Shown piece after piece: positions 14,870 through 20,781 of a stretch of DNA of 21,618 nucleotides (positions are counted from its first letter, which is position 1; every line of letters begins with the position of its first letter). Source of the DNA: a virus. The stretch lies in IMG/VR virus record IMGVR_UViG_3300027741_000305, positions 1 to 21,618 of that record. One strand, given 5' to 3'. The translations under genes were made by a program, and so were the position numbers. Below the pieces are notes generated by a model that saw nothing but the letters and a program-made list of their open reading frames with translations, ran no database searches and was not told the origin of the DNA.

Positions 14870-14871
14870 TT

Positions 14872-15735
14872 ATGGGAATTGAGATTAAAGTACCAATCGA
14901 AAAGCTACGTGAGCGTAAGTTATTCTTCGCCGCACCAATGTATGGTGGTCAGTGCGCTGGCATGTTTGCTCGTTCAGTAGCAGACCTTTCAGCATTATGT
15001 ACACATTATGGAATTCAGATTCGTTTCTACTTCTTGTTCAACGAATCACTTATCACTCGTGCACGTAACTACTGCGCTGATGAGTTTATGCGTTCTGGTG
15101 ACACACATATGATGTTTGTTGACTCCGATATCGGTTTCAACGCACAGGACGTTATCGCTCTACTAGCACTACAGAGTGAAAATGAAGATGATGATAAGTA
15201 TGATGTCATTGCTGGTCCATATCCTAAGAAGTGTATTTCATGGGAAAAGATCAAGTCTGCTGTTGATAAGGGATTTGCGGATGAAGACCCACAGAACCTT
15301 GAAAAGTATGTAGGCGATTACGTTTTCAATCCTGCTAACGGCACTGGTCAAATTCCACTAGGTGAGCCTGTTGAAGTTCTTGAAGCTGGTACTGGTTTCA
15401 TGATGATTCGTCGTCAGACTTTTGAAAAGTTTGCTGTTGCTTATCCAGAACAACTGTATACTCCTGATCATATTCGTACAGAACATTTTGACGGCTCTAG
15501 ACAGATCATGGCATTCTTTGATACACCTATTTGCCCAGATACGAATCGCTATCTTTCAGAAGATTATATGTTCTGTCAGTGGACTCGTAAGGCTGGTATG
15601 CATGTCTGGTTCTGTCCATGGATGCAGCTACAGCATGTAGGCATGTATGTGTTTGGCGGTTCTCTTGTAGACCTTGCACAAATTGGTGCAGCGGCTACTG
15701 CCGACCCAAGCCAGCTTAAGAAGCTAAAGAAGTAA
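14872..15735 (+). CDS. GT-A-like glycosyltransferase
   Basis: A 287-residue protein with a GT-A-type nucleotide-sugar fold: N-terminal KLFFAAPMYGGQ, NESLITRARNYCADEF, then the MMFVDSDIGFN strand with a DSD (DxD) metal motif at residues 84-86, and later VEVLEAGTGFMMIRRQTFEK and SEDYMFCQWTRKAGM blocks that look like the acceptor-side helix region with an ED catalytic pair. The acceptor is unknown: it could be DNA base, protein or cell-surface sugar. It lies 2 bases after the DUF3310 gene and just before the sliding clamp, in a replication operon. No signal peptide or membrane segment is seen, so it should act in the cytoplasm. Confidence 0.85.
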   Translation: MGIEIKVPIEKLRERKLFFAAPMYGGQCAGMFARSVADLSALCTHYGIQIRFYFLFNESLITRARNYCADEFMRSGDTHMMFVDSDIGFNAQDVIALLALQSENEDDDKYDVIAGPYPKKCISWEKIKSAVDKGFADEDPQNLEKYVGDYVFNPANGTGQIPLGEPVEVLEAGTGFMMIRRQTFEKFAVAYPEQLYTPDHIRTEHFDGSRQIMAFFDTPICPDTNRYLSEDYMFCQWTRKAGMHVWFCPWMQLQHVGMYVFGGSLVDLAQIGAAATADPSQLKKLKK

Positions 15736-15754
15736 ATTTGAAAGGTATTATATT

Positions 15755-16414
15755 ATGAAGTTTAGTTCAAAGACCCTACAAGTGATTCGCAATTTTGCAT
15801 CGATCAACAATGGCATTCAGTTTAAGCAGGGCAACGTGCTTAAAACTATGTCAGAATCAAAGAATGTGATGGCTAAAGCTACTCTTGACACAGAAGTCGA
15901 AGCCACATTCTGCATCCATGATCTATCACAGTTTCTTGGTGCTGTATCGATGCTAGATGATCCTGATCTAACTCCTACTGATCATTATCTACAGATTGGT
16001 AAGGGTTCAGAAAAGTTCAACTACATTTATGCTGATCCTAGTATGATCCTTATTCCACCAGAAAAGGATATCAATCTTCCTACACGTGATGTAGAGTTCA
16101 AGCTTAATGGCGATGTTCTTAATCGTGTTATGAAGGCGCTTGGTGTTCTTGGTTCACCACAGATTGCTGTTACTGGTGATCGTGAGAAGATTTATCTTCA
16201 GACCATGAATGTCAAGAATCCTACAGACTCTTCATTTCGTGTTGAAGTCGGTGAAACGACAAGCGAATTTAACTTGATTTTCTTGACAGAAAATATTAGA
16301 CTTCTACCCGGTGATTATGACGTTGCTATCTCTGCCAAGGGGTTTGGTCATTTCTCCGGTGATGACATTGACTACTGGATTACGATTGAAAAGGATAGCT
16401 CCTTCAACCAGTAA
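15755..16414 (+). CDS. 45: Sliding clamp gp45
   Basis: A 219-residue clamp, near T4 gp45 (228). The N-terminus MKFSSKTLQVIRNFASINNGI aligns with MKLSKDTTALLKNFATINSGI of T4, followed by a FCIHDLSQFLGAVSML block (T4: VAIYDLNGFLGILSL). The C-terminal domain has GDYDVAISAKGFGHF (T4: GNYKLLLWAKGKQGAAKF). The trimeric clamp tethers DNA polymerase and also, with gp55 and gp33, activates late transcription. The gene is separated from the clamp loader gp44 by a 96-base gap with a strong hairpin. A GAAAGG site precedes the ATG. Confidence 0.95.
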   Translation: MKFSSKTLQVIRNFASINNGIQFKQGNVLKTMSESKNVMAKATLDTEVEATFCIHDLSQFLGAVSMLDDPDLTPTDHYLQIGKGSEKFNYIYADPSMILIPPEKDINLPTRDVEFKLNGDVLNRVMKALGVLGSPQIAVTGDREKIYLQTMNVKNPTDSSFRVEVGETTSEFNLIFLTENIRLLPGDYDVAISAKGFGHFSGDDIDYWITIEKDSSFNQ

Positions 16415-16426
16415 TTTGATTGTGTT

Positions 16427-16491
16427 GGTTTAAGAAATGTGCTAGAAGTATAGTTTGAATGTACTTTTAGTGCATTTCTTAAACCTTTTTT
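16427..16491 (+). terminator. Long hairpin with U-run between gp45 and gp44
   Basis: Left arm 16427-16450 and right arm 16462-16485 form 24 continuous base pairs (13 perfect outer pairs GGTTTAAGAAATG / CATTTCTTAAACC, then an inner stem with three G-T pairs) around an 11-base loop, followed by T6 at 16486-16491. The shape is that of a rho-independent terminator or attenuator. It would reduce transcription into gp44 or protect the 3' end of clamp mRNA, so making clamp more abundant than loader. Confidence 0.85.
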
Positions 16492-16510
16492 ATTATGTGA
16501 AGGATATATC

Positions 16511-17452
16511 ATGCTAGAAGAATTTCTCTGGGTCGAACGCCATCGCCCAAAAACAATTGACGATACAATTCTTCCTGCTGACCTTAAGGAAACCTTTAAG
16601 GCATTTGTTGAGCAGAAAAACATTCCAAATCTTCTTCTTTCTGGTCCTGCTGGTTGTGGTAAGACCACAGTAGCACGTGCTATGCTTGAAGAACTTGGAG
16701 TTGACTATATCGTCATCAATGGTTCGTTGAACGGCAACATCGACACACTACGCAATGAAATTATGAGGTTTGCTTCATCTATTTCGTTCACTGGTATGCG
16801 TAAGTATGTCATTCTAGACGAAGCCGATTATCTAAATGCAAACTCCACACAGCCAGCACTTCGTAACTTTATGGAAGAGTTTTCGAAGAACTGTGGTTTC
16901 ATTTTGACTTGTAACTTTAAAAACCGCATCATTGGTCCTATTGCAGACTCACGTTGTGTCAATATTGACTTTAAGATTCCTAAGAAAGAACTTCCTGATC
17001 TTGCTAAGCAAATGATGAAGCGTTCTTGCTCTATCCTTGATGGTGAAGGAATTGAGTATGACAAGGCTGTTGTTGCTGAGTTGATTAAGAAGCATCATCC
17101 TGATTGGAGACGTGTTCTTAATGAATTGCAGCGTTATAGTGCCACAGGACGTATTGACAGTGGCATCCTTGCCAATCTCAAGGAAACATCTATCAAGACA
17201 CTTATCGGGTTTTTGAAGGACAAGGAATTTACAAATGCACGTAAGTGGGTAGCAGAGAATTCTGATACTGATAGTGTTGCTATTTTCCGCACTCTATATG
17301 ATACTGCTAGCGATAACGTAGCTAAGAATTCTGTTCCACAACTGGTTTTAATTATTGCCAAATACCAGTATCAGGCGGCATTTGTTGCAGATCATGAAAT
17401 CAATCTGATGGCATGTCTTACTGAAATGATGGTTGAATTGGAATATCTATGA
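16511..17452 (+). CDS. 44: Clamp loader large subunit gp44
   Basis: A 313-residue AAA+ ATPase, the size of T4 gp44 (319). It starts MLEEFLWVERHRPKTIDDTI, typical of clamp loaders, with Walker A GPAGCGKT (residues 45-52), Walker B ILDEAD (101-106), and the SRC arginine-finger motif (147-149). With gp62 it forms the 4:1 loader that opens gp45 and closes it around primer-template DNA. An AAGGA site precedes ATG 16511 downstream of the long hairpin. The stop overlaps a zinc-ribbon gene as ATGA; in T4 gp62 follows gp44 directly. Confidence 0.97.
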   Translation: MLEEFLWVERHRPKTIDDTILPADLKETFKAFVEQKNIPNLLLSGPAGCGKTTVARAMLEELGVDYIVINGSLNGNIDTLRNEIMRFASSISFTGMRKYVILDEADYLNANSTQPALRNFMEEFSKNCGFILTCNFKNRIIGPIADSRCVNIDFKIPKKELPDLAKQMMKRSCSILDGEGIEYDKAVVAELIKKHHPDWRRVLNELQRYSATGRIDSGILANLKETSIKTLIGFLKDKEFTNARKWVAENSDTDSVAIFRTLYDTASDNVAKNSVPQLVLIIAKYQYQAAFVADHEINLMACLTEMMVELEYL

Positions 17453-17637
17453 CCTTCTGGAAGCGTAAGAAATGTCCTCTTTGCAAGAGCGTTATTAAGT
17501 CCAAACACAAGACAATGACATTTCAGATTGATACTGCTGAAGGCGTGTTGGAAATCCATGACGTATGTCCTAAATGTACATACGTCATGGAACAGTCCGC
17601 TAATATCCTTGAAAAGAATGGAATGTTAGATGAGTAA
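17449..17637 (+). CDS. Small zinc-ribbon protein inside clamp-loader operon
   Basis: A 62-residue protein with a two-knuckle zinc-ribbon pattern: CPLC at residues 9-12 and CPKC at 40-43, separated by a basic stretch (KSKHK) and beta-like residues (TMTFQIDTAEGVLEIHDVC). The rest is a short C-terminal helix. It probably binds one zinc ion. It overlaps gp44 by 4 bases (ATGA) and gp62 by 8 bases, so all three are translationally linked, although T4 has no gene here. The second knuckle is encoded within a 14-bp perfect inverted repeat. The function is unknown: a nucleic-acid-binding or protein-binding accessory to the loader is inferred from place and fold. Confidence 0.85.
   Translation: MTFWKRKKCPLCKSVIKSKHKTMTFQIDTAEGVLEIHDVCPKCTYVMEQSANILEKNGMLDE
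17555..17591. repeat. 14-bp perfect inverted repeat inside zinc-ribbon gene
   Basis: TCCATGACGTATGT (17555-17568) and ACATACGTCATGGA (17578-17591) pair perfectly around a 9-base loop. It covers the CPKC knuckle codons and ends 38 bases before the gp62 ATG. A stable mRNA hairpin here could set gp62 translation; as DNA it could be an operator. Confidence 0.85.
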
Positions 17638-18016
17638 TCCATTTGATTATGTTGCCGCTATTACATACGGCAAGAATGATATGATGACAGGCACTGAAAA
17701 TGATGAGTTGGCAGAGGCTGGATATAACTCATATCTAACCAATAAGTCGCTATCATATTTCCCAGACACCTTGCTTTATGCAAATGAAATGAATATGTTA
17801 AATCATATTGATAATAAACTACAATTTCATTATCTTATAAATAGTATCAGGCCCAAAAAAAGATTTTCCAAATGGGTGAAGAAACAGGAAGATAGTGATA
17901 TTGAGGCAGTAAAAGAGTATTACAAGTACAATACATCAAAAGCTGAAGCCGCCTTATCTTTACTTTCCCCACAACAAATAAATGAAATAAAAAAAAGGTT
18001 GAATAAAGGTGGATAA
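17630..18016 (+). CDS. 62: Clamp loader small subunit gp62
   Basis: A 128-residue protein, shorter than T4 gp62 (187) but like the small gp62 forms of cyanophages. Recognisable blocks are SYFPDTLLYANEMNML (T4: SQFPECMPAVYAMNLI) and LQFHYLINSIRPKKRFSKWVKK (T4: [20 protein letters not shown]). It forms the single-copy subunit of the gp44/62 clamp loader. The start overlaps the zinc-ribbon gene by 8 bases and lies downstream of a perfect inverted repeat, suggesting coupled, reduced translation relative to gp44, consistent with the 4:1 loader ratio known for T4. An exact TATAAATA occurs inside the gene at 17836-17843, of doubtful use. Confidence 0.9.
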   Translation: MSNPFDYVAAITYGKNDMMTGTENDELAEAGYNSYLTNKSLSYFPDTLLYANEMNMLNHIDNKLQFHYLINSIRPKKRFSKWVKKQEDSDIEAVKEYYKYNTSKAEAALSLLSPQQINEIKKRLNKGG

Positions 18017-18018
18017 AC

Positions 18019-18417
18019 ATGGGAAACATTATTGATACTCTTTTAGAGGTAAAGTTAGGGGAGGAAGATGATTTCCTAAAGGTTAGAGAAACCCTTACTC
18101 GCATTGGGATTGCATCACGCAAAGACAGTACATTGTATCAGTCTTGCCACATACTGCACAAGCAGGGAAAATTTTATATCGTTCATTTTAAGGAAATGTT
18201 TGCACTTGACGGTAAGCCATCCAATTTTTCAGATGAAGATAAAGGCCGTAGAAATACTATTGCCAATCTACTACAGGATTGGGGATTGCTTAAAATTGTT
18301 GACGAAAAGCAAGCAGATGAAGTTCGTGCGCCTATGAATCAAATTAAGATTCTATCGCACAAGGAAAAGAACGAATGGCACTTGACACCAAAATATAATA
18401 TTGGTAAGAAGAAATAA
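18019..18417 (+). CDS. regA: Translational repressor RegA
   Basis: A 132-residue protein that aligns closely with T4 RegA (122): DDFLKVRETLTRIGIASRKD, LYQSCHILHKQGKFYIVHFK and LLQDWGLLKIVDE have near-identical T4 counterparts. It is about 8 residues longer at the N-terminus and slightly longer at the end (NIGKKK). RegA binds the ribosome-binding regions of many early T4 mRNAs, including clamp and clamp-loader genes and its own. AAAGGTGG precedes the ATG. It follows gp62 by 2 bases, as in T4. In T4 the next gene is DNA polymerase 43; here a 55-residue gene and an HNH endonuclease follow instead. Confidence 0.96.
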   Translation: MGNIIDTLLEVKLGEEDDFLKVRETLTRIGIASRKDSTLYQSCHILHKQGKFYIVHFKEMFALDGKPSNFSDEDKGRRNTIANLLQDWGLLKIVDEKQADEVRAPMNQIKILSHKEKNEWHLTPKYNIGKKK

Positions 18418-18433
18418 CTAAAGGATTTTTGTT

Positions 18434-18601
18434 ATGACAGATAACGGCCCAAAAGAAGTTAAAGGTGGAACATTTGCACCTGCTGATATCAAGATTATTA
18501 AAGAAGCACTTCACTTTTTTATTCAAGAAGCATATCAGCTTACTGTAGAAGAAGAACGTCATATCACAAATCTTCTGCATCGATTAAATCGAATTGGATA
18601 A
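18434..18601 (+). CDS. Small unknown protein after regA
   Basis: A 55-residue protein that starts MTDNGPKEVKGGTFAPADIK and continues with helical sequence ending in NLLHRLNRIG. An AAGGA site (18421-18425) is 8 bases before the ATG and the gene is 16 bases after regA. The C-terminal half is a plausible amphipathic helix pair (ALHFFIQEAYQLTVEEER). The clear ribosome site, close spacing and protein-like composition support a real gene. Similar small proteins seem common beside replication genes in T4-like phages, but I cannot name a function. Confidence 0.78.
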   Translation: MTDNGPKEVKGGTFAPADIKIIKEALHFFIQEAYQLTVEEERHITNLLHRLNRIG

Positions 18602-18619
18602 AAATTCAATTTTACTAAA

Positions 18620-18646
18620 TAGATTAGAAACAAAAATTCTAATCTA
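18620..18646. repeat. Inverted repeat abutting HNH ribosome site
   Basis: TAGATTAGAA (18620-18629) and TTCTAATCTA (18637-18646) make a perfect 10-bp stem with a 7-base loop. The 3' arm ends on the first base of the AAGGA ribosome site (18646-18650) of the HNH gene. An ACTAAATA late-promoter-like octamer lies just before it (18614-18621). Confidence 0.75.
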
Positions 18647-18657
18647 AGGAAAATTGA

Positions 18658-19002
18658 GTGCAAAAATGTTCTGAGTGTCGTATTGACTTAAACGAAGAAA
18701 CTGCTTATAAAAAGACCGAATCAAGATGGCAGTCTAAATGTCGAAATTGTTTCAATCGTTATTGTAACAAAAGGTGGAAAAAAAGAAAGCTTGAAGCCAT
18801 AGAATATAAAGGCGGGAAATGTGAAACCTGTGGTTATAATAAATGCGCTAACGCACTTGAATTCCATCATCTTGACCCGAATACCAAAGATGCAGAATGG
18901 GTAAAAATTCGTCTTTGGAGTTGGGAAAAGATAAAAAAAGAGCTTGACAAATGTATGTGTTTATGTGCAAACTGCCATAGAGAAATACATGAAGTTATAT
19001 AA
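18658..19002 (+). CDS. HNH endonuclease, probably freestanding homing type
   Basis: A 114-residue HNH nuclease starting with GTG at 18658, 7 bases after AAGGA. The N-terminal part has a Cys pair ribbon (CSEC at 4-7, CRNC further on), then a very basic stretch (NKRWKKRKLEA). The HNH core follows: CETCGYNKC, LEFHHLDPNTKD, then LCANCHREIHE, which supplies the His, Asn and His of the metal-binding beta-beta-alpha nuclease and the zinc Cys pairs. Such genes spread by cutting recipient DNA at or near their own insertion site. It sits between the replication operon and tRNA-Arg, which begins 5 bases after its stop. There is no intron sign, so it looks freestanding. Codon use is more AT-rich than in neighbouring genes. 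Confidence 0.9.
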   Translation: MQKCSECRIDLNEETAYKKTESRWQSKCRNCFNRYCNKRWKKRKLEAIEYKGGKCETCGYNKCANALEFHHLDPNTKDAEWVKIRLWSWEKIKKELDKCMCLCANCHREIHEVI

Positions 19003-19007
19003 AAATT

Positions 19008-19083
19008 GGTCCTATAGTGAAACTGGATATCACAGTAGTCTTCTAAACTTCTAGTCGAGGTTCGAGTCCTCGTGGGACCGCCA
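19008..19083 (+). tRNA. tRNA-Arg(UCU)
   Basis: A 76-base cloverleaf. The acceptor is GGTCCTA / TGGGACC, the T arm CGAGG-TTCGAGT-CCTCG, the anticodon loop CTTCTAA with anticodon TCT (reads AGA), the discriminator is G and CCA is encoded. The anticodon stem has one T-T mismatch (GTAGT / ACTTC). It would support AGA/AGG codons in this AT-rich genome. Confidence 0.92.
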
Positions 19084-19093
19084 TTTGTAATAA
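19081..19093 (+). repeat. tRNA 3'-end repeat, copy 1
   Basis: CCATTTGTAATAA covers the encoded CCA of tRNA-Arg and the first 10 bases after it. The same 13 bases follow the CAU tRNA at 20482-20494. Confidence 0.8.
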
Positions 19094-19126
19094 AAATCGT
19101 GTATTGTGTTTATAAGGAAATATATT

Positions 19127-19669
19127 ATGTTTGAAGAACTTTTACCAAAGATGGTTCCCTCTGTTATTTTTAAGACACGTGTTCGTGATCTTGCAGTAGG
19201 TGGCGACAATCCATATCGCTGGGAAGACGTAACCACGTTTGACCTCTTTGCAGGTAAGCGTGTTGTTTTGTTCTCTCTTCCTGGAGCATTTACCCCTACT
19301 TGCGATACATATCAACTTCCTAGTTTTGAAGATAAATTTGCTGATTTTAAGGCACTTGGTATCAAGGATATCTATTGTGTTTCAGTTAATGATGCTTTTG
19401 TTATGAATGCTTGGGCTAAGGCTCAGAACCTCAAGAACGTCAAGGTCATCCCTGATGGAAATGCCGATTTTACTCGTTATATGGGCATGGAAATTGCTAA
19501 ACAGAATTTTGGTTTCGGTTATCGTTCATGGCGCTATGCTGTAGTGGTCAATAACGGTAAGATTGAAAAGTGGTTTATCGAACCCGGTAAAAAGTATGAC
19601 GCTGAAGATGATCCTTATGGTGAAACTTCCCCTGAAAACATTCTAGAATGGATTAAGAACAATGGCTAA
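19127..19669 (+). CDS. Prx5-type peroxiredoxin
   Basis: A 180-residue thioredoxin-fold peroxidase of the Prx5/AhpE-like group. The peroxidatic motif PGAFTPTC is at residues 52-59, with Cys59 and the Thr-(x)-Cys arrangement, inside VVLFSLPGAFTPTCDTYQLP. Further family blocks are IYCVSVNDAFVMNAWAKAQ and SWRYAVVVNNGKIEKWFIEP. It should reduce hydroperoxides using a thiol donor. Start at ATG 19127 follows AAGGA; a GTG at 19106 in frame is weaker. It starts 43 bases after tRNA-Arg, and its end overlaps the next gene by 8 bases. A peroxiredoxin is not part of the T4 core and was probably acquired; codon use resembles that of the core genes. Confidence 0.93.
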   Translation: MFEELLPKMVPSVIFKTRVRDLAVGGDNPYRWEDVTTFDLFAGKRVVLFSLPGAFTPTCDTYQLPSFEDKFADFKALGIKDIYCVSVNDAFVMNAWAKAQNLKNVKVIPDGNADFTRYMGMEIAKQNFGFGYRSWRYAVVVNNGKIEKWFIEPGKKYDAEDDPYGETSPENILEWIKNNG

Positions 19670-20303
19670 TCGCATCTTTCGTATCACAATCTCTGGTCAT
19701 GGCGGAGAATTCGCTTTCAGTAAAAGCTCACTTGATGAGTATATGTACTGGAATAGCGATGAAGCACGTTTAATTCTTGAAGATCAAGAAGATGAAAACC
19801 CTCTGATGGAATATCTTCTTAATAAAGACTGGGATGAGAATGTTGAACGTTTTAATTCTGTAAAATTTAAGCGTAATGGTAATTGGGAATATCAAGATGA
19901 TATTGATCATAACTTTGGCGTAAATCTTGACTTTGCATACTTAACAGTTGAAGAAGTAACTTCTCTTGATTGGGAGGCAAATGTCATTGATACAATCTAT
20001 GACCATGTTTCTTTAAGCAATGCAATTGACGATAACGATCTTGATGTTAATTATGTAGAAGAAACATGTGAAGGGTGTTCACATGTTCTAGCGTGTGTTA
20101 GTATTGAAAAGGGTGTTTTCTTTCAGAATTACCTTACCACAGACGGTGCAGACTTTGATATCAATAAGCTAAGTTTTAGCACAAAAAATTATCCTACAGA
20201 AGATGAGATTGTGGAATGGGTATATTATGATGGTCAACAACTTGATAGTGACGAATGCAATACCAACACTAAAGGTATGTTTGTAGAAATTATTGAAGTT
20301 TAA
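19662..20303 (+). CDS. Acidic protein of unknown function
   Basis: A 213-residue acidic, soluble protein (starts MANRIFRITISGHGGEFAFS) with no signal peptide or membrane segment. It has a strand-rich start, a long acidic middle (DEARLILEDQEDENPLMEY) and a CEGC pair at about residues 136-139 that could bind a metal or form a disulfide. It overlaps the peroxiredoxin gene by 8 bases, which implies coupled translation, and a tRNA begins 6 bases after its stop. I do not recognise the family; a functional tie to the peroxiredoxin is a guess from the overlap. Confidence 0.8.
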   Translation: MANRIFRITISGHGGEFAFSKSSLDEYMYWNSDEARLILEDQEDENPLMEYLLNKDWDENVERFNSVKFKRNGNWEYQDDIDHNFGVNLDFAYLTVEEVTSLDWEANVIDTIYDHVSLSNAIDDNDLDVNYVEETCEGCSHVLACVSIEKGVFFQNYLTTDGADFDINKLSFSTKNYPTEDEIVEWVYYDGQQLDSDECNTNTKGMFVEIIEV

Positions 20304-20309
20304 ACCAAT

Positions 20310-20402
20310 ACACCCGTAGCTCAATGGTAGAGCGGTGAGCTTATACCTCATGATCGGCAGATTACCGAACGGTTGGGGGTTCGAATCCCTCCGGGTGTAC
20401 CA
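20310..20402 (+). tRNA. tRNA with anticodon UAU (Ile), 23-base variable region
   Basis: A 93-base cloverleaf: acceptor ACACCCG / CGGGTGT, D arm GCTC-AATGGTA-GAGC, anticodon stem GTGAG / CTCAT with loop CTTATAC (anticodon TAT, reads AUA), T arm GGGGG-TTCGAAT-CCCTC, discriminator A, encoded CCA. The region between anticodon and T arms (20352-20374) is 23 bases, where a tRNA-Ile has about 5. It can fold as TCGG-CAGATTA-CCGA or ACC-GAAC-GGT. Confidence 0.8.
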
Positions 20403-20407
20403 TATAA

Positions 20408-20484
20408 GGGCGTATAGCATAGCGGTCTAATGCCAGCCGCTCATAACGGCTTGATCGTAGGTTCGAATCCTACTGCGCCTACCA
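20408..20484 (+). tRNA. tRNA with anticodon CAU (Met or Ile2)
   Basis: A 77-base cloverleaf 5 bases after the previous tRNA: acceptor GGGCGTA / TGCGCCT (with G1-T72 and one inner T-G pair), D arm GCAT..ATGC, anticodon stem AGCCG / CGGCT with loop CTCATAA, T arm GTAGG-TTCGAAT-CCTAC, discriminator A, encoded CCA. It lacks the GGG/CCC anticodon stem of initiators. Lysidine-modified Ile2 or elongator Met cannot be told apart here. Confidence 0.92.
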
Positions 20485-20494
20485 TTTGTAATAA
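20482..20494 (+). repeat. tRNA 3'-end repeat, copy 2
   Basis: CCATTTGTAATAA again spans the CCA and trailer of the CAU tRNA, identical to 19081-19093. Confidence 0.8.
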
Positions 20495-20505
20495 GGAAAT
20501 AAAAA

Positions 20506-20781
20506 ATGCCAAAGTATTTAATAGAAACTATTTCAATATTTCGTCATCGTTACATGATTGAATGTGAAAATATAGATCATGCAAAAGACGAAGTTATAAT
20601 GAATGCTGCGGAAGAATTCAGTCAAAAACATATTGAAGAAAACATTTTTAGTTGTCGTGAAATTACTGATGAAGAAGTTCCTATTCTATACTTCAATGAT
20701 AATCCATACATGATTGGTAATTGGGGTCCAGAACATGCATTTAAATATGTAAATAAGGTAAATTATGATGGACAAGAATAA
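20506..20781 (+). CDS. Unknown small protein
   Basis: A 91-residue protein. It starts MPKYLIETISIFRHRYMIEC and continues with an EEFSQKHIEENIFSCREIT segment; an N-terminal strand-helix-strand pattern like small alpha/beta folds is likely. AAGGAAATAA gives a good ribosome site before the ATG, 21 bases after the CAU tRNA. There are no metal or membrane features. It overlaps the following membrane-protein gene by 17 bases. Similar short proteins are seen in other T4-like phages, but no function is known to me. Confidence 0.8.
   Translation: MPKYLIETISIFRHRYMIECENIDHAKDEVIMNAAEEFSQKHIEENIFSCREITDEEVPILYFNDNPYMIGNWGPEHAFKYVNKVNYDGQE

Noticed and set aside
16274-16300. TTGACA inside gp45 as a sigma70 promoter
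   Set aside because: No acceptable -10 hexamer at 16-18 bases.
17836-17843. TATAAATA inside gp62 as a late promoter
   Set aside because: Exact octamer, but deep in a coding region and 176 bases before regA, an early-type regulator; chance is likely in AT-rich DNA.
19106-19126. GTG start for the peroxiredoxin
   Set aside because: The ATG at 19127 has AAGGA at a usable distance; the GTG extension would put the ribosome site inside the gene and adds residues not typical of the family.
20352-20374. Intron in the UAU tRNA
   Set aside because: The extra bases lie between anticodon stem and T stem, not in the anticodon loop, and are too short for a group I intron, so a long variable region is the simpler reading.
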